Both the position numbers and the translations under genes were made by a program. A DNA stretch of 64,000 nt from Naumovozyma dairenensis CBS 421 (taxonomy: Eukaryota > Ascomycota > Saccharomycetes > Saccharomycetales > Saccharomycetaceae): the NCBI RefSeq assembly GCF_000227115.2, contig NC_016481.1, forward strand, positions 1,443,259 through 1,507,258, written 5' to 3'. This document shows positions 60,622 to 64,000 of the stretch, piece after piece; position 1 is the first letter of the stretch; each line of letters opens with the position of its first letter. The notes under the pieces were generated by a model that saw only the letters and a program-made list of their open reading frames with translations, made no database searches and was not told the origin of the DNA.

Positions 60622-63546
60622 TCAAAATTTCATACTAGGCAAAACTCTCCTCGTATTTCTTAACTCGTTAAAATACTTCTCATGGTTAGCTTCTATATCT
60701 TCCCAATTCTTAACAAATGTTCTAGGATTCATCAAATAACTTTTCATAAAATACCCGTATTTGTCAATAAATTCTTTCAACTTGGCTTCTTTATTGTCAG
60801 TAGAATTCAAATAATTATCTAACAATTGCATAATTCGTGTTTTCACATCTGATGTCAAATAAAGTTTCGGTATAAAATTTTCTGGATTTTCTTCTTTTAA
60901 TTTCATAATACTAGGTAGAGCCCTCCTCGTTTCATTATTCGATCTAATGTTTGTATCCTCTTTATTTTCATTCCGTAACAATCTGATCTTATGTATCAAA
61001 TTAAATCCATGAATAAACTTATCATTAACAAGTTTCATACCTTCTTCTATCATTTGAGGATCCATAAAATATGCTAATATTATATCATTCCATGAATCAT
61101 TATCCCAAATAAACCCCTTTTCTTGCCAAGCCTCAAGATATTTCGGTAATTGATCTAGTTGTCTCGTGGCAATTAAAAACCGTAATTCATATGGAATTAT
61201 TCCAATTAATAATGTTTTGAAATTCTTATTAGGAACTGTACTTGATGGTAAAGTATTTAAATACTCAATCCTAGCGAGATATTTATCAAACATGAATTTA
61301 AAATCATCCCATTGTTCAATTTCACCAAATAATACCAGTAATGATCTCATTATAGTCAACTTACTATTAATAATTGGATTATCTTTACCATAAAATAATT
61401 CATTATATTTATTCAAAAGTTCCAATGCTTTCTTAGAACTAGAATATTTACTTATTATCCTCATTGGCCATGCTACTATGGAAGGATGTAACTTCTTAAT
61501 GGAAACGTTTAAATGTCCCTTGGCAGCATTTTCCATAATTTGTTCTAACATTTTAATTGCATCTGACAGTTTTTCTTTATCATTGATACTATATTTGAAA
61601 GTTGATTTGATTAAATATAAAAGTATTGGAGAATTTACAGGGATATTCATTTGTGTCATCTTCTTGTATAGTTGGAAAATACCTTCGTAGTATGAAATCT
61701 TATAATATGCTGACATTATTATCTCAAAATGAGATGGTTTTACCGTTATTGTTGGATGATTCATTAATTGATCTATAGTTTCAATTGCAGAATCAAAATT
61801 ACCTTGAAGTTTTACCATATATTTTATTAATACTTCGTAGAAATATGCATCTGTCGGAAGTTTGGAATTAATGACATATTCAATAAGTTCTTCGCATTTG
61901 TGTGCATCATTGATATTAATATATGTCAATATTGCCTTATTATATACAGGAACAACATTATCATCGATAAATTGATCTTTTTTATTGGCAATATATGACT
62001 TGAACAATTTGATTGATTCATCATATAACCCAGATTCAATGTAAACATCCATAAGAGCTGCTACGGACTTACCACTGGGAGTGATCTTATACACACTTTG
62101 CATTATTTGGTAGAGTTCTTTCCCGACGACATAATTAGTAGTTTTGGAGGTTGTTTGTATTAAAGTTGCAAAATGACTCTCAGTGAATTCTACTTGTTTC
62201 TTCATCGTTTTTCTTTTTAAAAACCTTAAGGCACCTTCAATATCATTCAATCCACGATATGCTTTAAAGATTATCGCGTATGTATATTTAGATGGTTTGA
62301 CATCATATTTTTCAAAAAATTCATAATGAGTAAAGCAGCTATCATAATCACCGACTTTATAATGCGCCAATAACAATGATTCTAAAACAGCATATGTTGG
62401 AAGCATATCTCTTCTCAATAACTGCGAATATAGTTTCTCAACACTTTCTAATTCACCTAATCTGGCTAGTGCAAACATAACGATCCCATACTGTTGAATG
62501 TTGGGCAGTTTCCCTATACCGAAAAGAGCATTGAATTGCTTTTGTAATGATTCCCAATCATGGAGGTTTGCATAGGCAATTAGACAATAATCAAATTGAG
62601 AATTATCATCATGTGCTTCAGGATATTCCATATAATTAGAACCTACCAAATCATACTTACCTAAATGACAGAATGTTCTTAAAATGGATGTCAAATCTGA
62701 ACTAACAATGGGTAAATTCTTGTTCGTTTTATAAAACCAGATGGATTCAATCATACCAAATCTTCTATAATGGTTAAATAATTGAATCAATGTAGTGGAA
62801 AATTGTGATACCGTGTGGAGACCTTGACGATTTCTTATCTCATCAAGTACTTCATAAAAGAATGCCGGTTCCTTCTTCTTGGAAAGCCGTACAATAAACT
62901 CTAGAAATGGTCTCAATATACTAGAGTTTGTAATATAGTTGTTGAATTCACAATGCCCATTTAGTATGTTCATCCATTTTACCCATTTGAATATTATTTC
63001 CTTGGGATTTAATTGTTTGTTAGTCTCTAGGTGATATTTTTCCATTTTGATTAACACTGAATTAATTAAATATATAACATCTGATTTTCGTGTTAATGAA
63101 AAATGTGTTATCAGCTTACAAACCACTAGATCAAGCGATTTGAACTTACCAGTTTGGATTAAAGAAAACAGAAAATATTTCAACTCGAATCTTTTCCAAT
63201 CGTACCGGAGAAAATTACTATTATTATCATTACCATTGTCATTTTTTATTCGTGTTTTGGCATTAATATATTCATTTTCATAAAGTAGCCTAGGTCCTAC
63301 ACGTAGCAATGCAGAGTAAGCTTGGCGGTGATATAAATAACCTAATAATTTCGCTCGATAATCTGGATCTAAATCATTCCTATTTTTTTGTAAATGTCGA
63401 TCAATTAAACTAGGTAAAATTGATACCAATGGTTTGTTATCTTTCCCTTTCAATCTATTTTCGATGCTCTGAGGCGTTGCAAGGGTACTCTTATTTCGAC
63501 TAATTAAGTCGAGATTTCTTATTGCTTGCACAGAATACCTCCGCAT
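60622..63546 (-). CDS. PET309: Mitochondrial COX1 translational activator Pet309 (PPR protein)
   Basis: Pet309 stabilises COX1 pre-mRNA and activates its translation on the matrix side of the inner membrane. The 974-residue protein begins MRRYSVQAIRNLDLISRNKS, a basic presequence. It has a long array of pentatricopeptide repeats between about residues 320 and 700, for example IQQYGIVMFALARLGELESV, LPTYAVLESLLLAHYKVGDY, KPSKYTYAIIFKAYRGLNDI and KSVAALMDVYIESGLYDESI. Length matches S. cerevisiae Pet309 (about 965). The frame extends 17 codons upstream to a TTG; the ATG at 63546 is used. Divergent placement with FYV7 reproduces YLR067C/YLR068W. Confidence 0.93.
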   Translation of the reverse strand: MRRYSVQAIRNLDLISRNKSTLATPQSIENRLKGKDNKPLVSILPSLIDRHLQKNRNDLDPDYRAKLLGYLYHRQAYSALLRVGPRLLYENEYINAKTRIKNDNGNDNNSNFLRYDWKRFELKYFLFSLIQTGKFKSLDLVVCKLITHFSLTRKSDVIYLINSVLIKMEKYHLETNKQLNPKEIIFKWVKWMNILNGHCEFNNYITNSSILRPFLEFIVRLSKKKEPAFFYEVLDEIRNRQGLHTVSQFSTTLIQLFNHYRRFGMIESIWFYKTNKNLPIVSSDLTSILRTFCHLGKYDLVGSNYMEYPEAHDDNSQFDYCLIAYANLHDWESLQKQFNALFGIGKLPNIQQYGIVMFALARLGELESVEKLYSQLLRRDMLPTYAVLESLLLAHYKVGDYDSCFTHYEFFEKYDVKPSKYTYAIIFKAYRGLNDIEGALRFLKRKTMKKQVEFTESHFATLIQTTSKTTNYVVGKELYQIMQSVYKITPSGKSVAALMDVYIESGLYDESIKLFKSYIANKKDQFIDDNVVPVYNKAILTYININDAHKCEELIEYVINSKLPTDAYFYEVLIKYMVKLQGNFDSAIETIDQLMNHPTITVKPSHFEIIMSAYYKISYYEGIFQLYKKMTQMNIPVNSPILLYLIKSTFKYSINDKEKLSDAIKMLEQIMENAAKGHLNVSIKKLHPSIVAWPMRIISKYSSSKKALELLNKYNELFYGKDNPIINSKLTIMRSLLVLFGEIEQWDDFKFMFDKYLARIEYLNTLPSSTVPNKNFKTLLIGIIPYELRFLIATRQLDQLPKYLEAWQEKGFIWDNDSWNDIILAYFMDPQMIEEGMKLVNDKFIHGFNLIHKIRLLRNENKEDTNIRSNNETRRALPSIMKLKEENPENFIPKLYLTSDVKTRIMQLLDNYLNSTDNKEAKLKEFIDKYGYFMKSYLMNPRTFVKNWEDIEANHEKYFNELRNTRRVLPSMKF

Positions 63547-63920
63547 AATATGGAAGTAAAAAGAAAGCAAATAAAAGAATTGCCAATGGATGGTCAAAGA
63601 TTGGACTCGGTAATGCCGATCGATATCAATCCCCTTCTATGGAAGTAATCAGTTTGTTTATACAATTATTTATTACATTCCTGCACTAAACTTTAGTAAT
63701 TTAATACCTTTAAGACATTATAACGGGTACTTTGCTTTATGTCTCAATTTCCCGCCTGCAAAGAAAAAAATGTGCTTAACTGAAAAACTTCAGACTTTTA
63801 AAACGATGAGACGAGATGACCTGGGATGAGAGAAGAGAAAAGGTCAAGTTTCTTCAAGTTATATTCGCTTAACCATTTAGGTGTCATCCTAAGTTTCCAC
63901 TACTAAAAACTCAAGTAAAG
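63547..63920. promoter_or_regulatory. Divergent PET309/FYV7 promoter with PAC-like site
   Basis: CGATGAG at 63804-63810 matches seven bases of PAC and TGAAAAACTT at 63781-63790 is an imperfect RRPE, both about 110-140 bp upstream of FYV7. This fits the ribosome-biogenesis role of Fyv7. Confidence 0.5.
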
Positions 63921-64000
63921 ATGGCTACTTTTAAGCAACAGCATAATCGGAAAAAATTCACTAGAGAATACAAAGTCAAAGAAATCCAAAGAAGTATTAC
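63921..64000 (+). CDS. FYV7: Fyv7, 5' end only (cut by window edge)
   Basis: Only the first 26 codons are present: MATFKQQHNRKKFTREYKVK then EIQRSI. The RKKFTREYKVKEIQRSI block is essentially the N-terminus of S. cerevisiae Fyv7, a small basic nucleolar protein needed for 35S pre-rRNA processing to 18S rRNA. The gene runs off the right edge. Position next to PET309 matches YLR068W. Confidence 0.88.
   Translation, partial: MATFKQQHNRKKFTREYKVKEIQRSI

Overview
The window is nuclear DNA of a budding yeast of the family Saccharomycetaceae. It is AT-rich, genes are almost all intronless, and nearly every conserved gene has a recognisable Saccharomyces cerevisiae counterpart. Genes that S. cerevisiae holds on chromosomes VI, XII and XVI are interleaved on one piece here, which points to a lineage that arose after the whole-genome duplication but resolved duplicates differently. 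The long intergenic spaces suggest Naumovozyma (N. dairenensis more than N. castellii) or a near relative. The genus is inference; the family is firm.

Layout. (1) 1-18.1 kb: AEP3, LSP1, a two-finger C2H2 regulator set in long gene-free flanks, ULP1, HST2, ULA1 and SPB4, mostly genes of S. cerevisiae XVI-left. (2) 18.1-29.8 kb: an accessory island with no recognised orthologue. It holds a two-membrane-segment orphan, a 328-residue orphan, a short gene remnant, a tandem pair of diverged paralogues, two short inverted-repeat elements with 8-bp target duplications (hAT-type MITEs), and two copies of an LTR-like repeat. In S. cerevisiae, ULA1 and SPB4 lie close to CEN16 and CEN6, so the island begins where the ancestral order would run on towards a centromere. 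(3) 29.8-42.7 kb: a YLR049C-like gene, EMA19, a D-amino-acid oxidase-type gene absent from S. cerevisiae, WWM1, CTF19, LPD1, FCF2 and an unknown 145-residue gene. (4) 43.4-64 kb: SPT8, ERG3, MNL2, REX2, RPL22 (with a 415-bp intron), BMT6, TUB2, PER33, SND2, PET309 and the start of FYV7, following S. cerevisiae chromosome XII with TUB2 from chromosome VI inserted.

The genes do not form one pathway. Several are united by expression: SPB4, FCF2, BMT6 and FYV7 (ribosome biogenesis) carry PAC/RRPE-like promoter motifs, and RPL22 has tandem Rap1-like sites. AEP3, PET309, LPD1 and REX2 act in mitochondria. ERG3 has a sterol response element. ULP1 and ULA1 act in SUMO and Rub1 modification. No tRNA, rRNA, CRISPR or virus-like gene was recognised.

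Where an open frame begins with TTG or GTG, I placed the start at the first supported ATG (zinc finger gene, SPB4, the YLR049C-like gene, WWM1, CTF19, MNL2, SND2, PET309). S. cerevisiae gene names, lengths and positions are from memory, not from a search.
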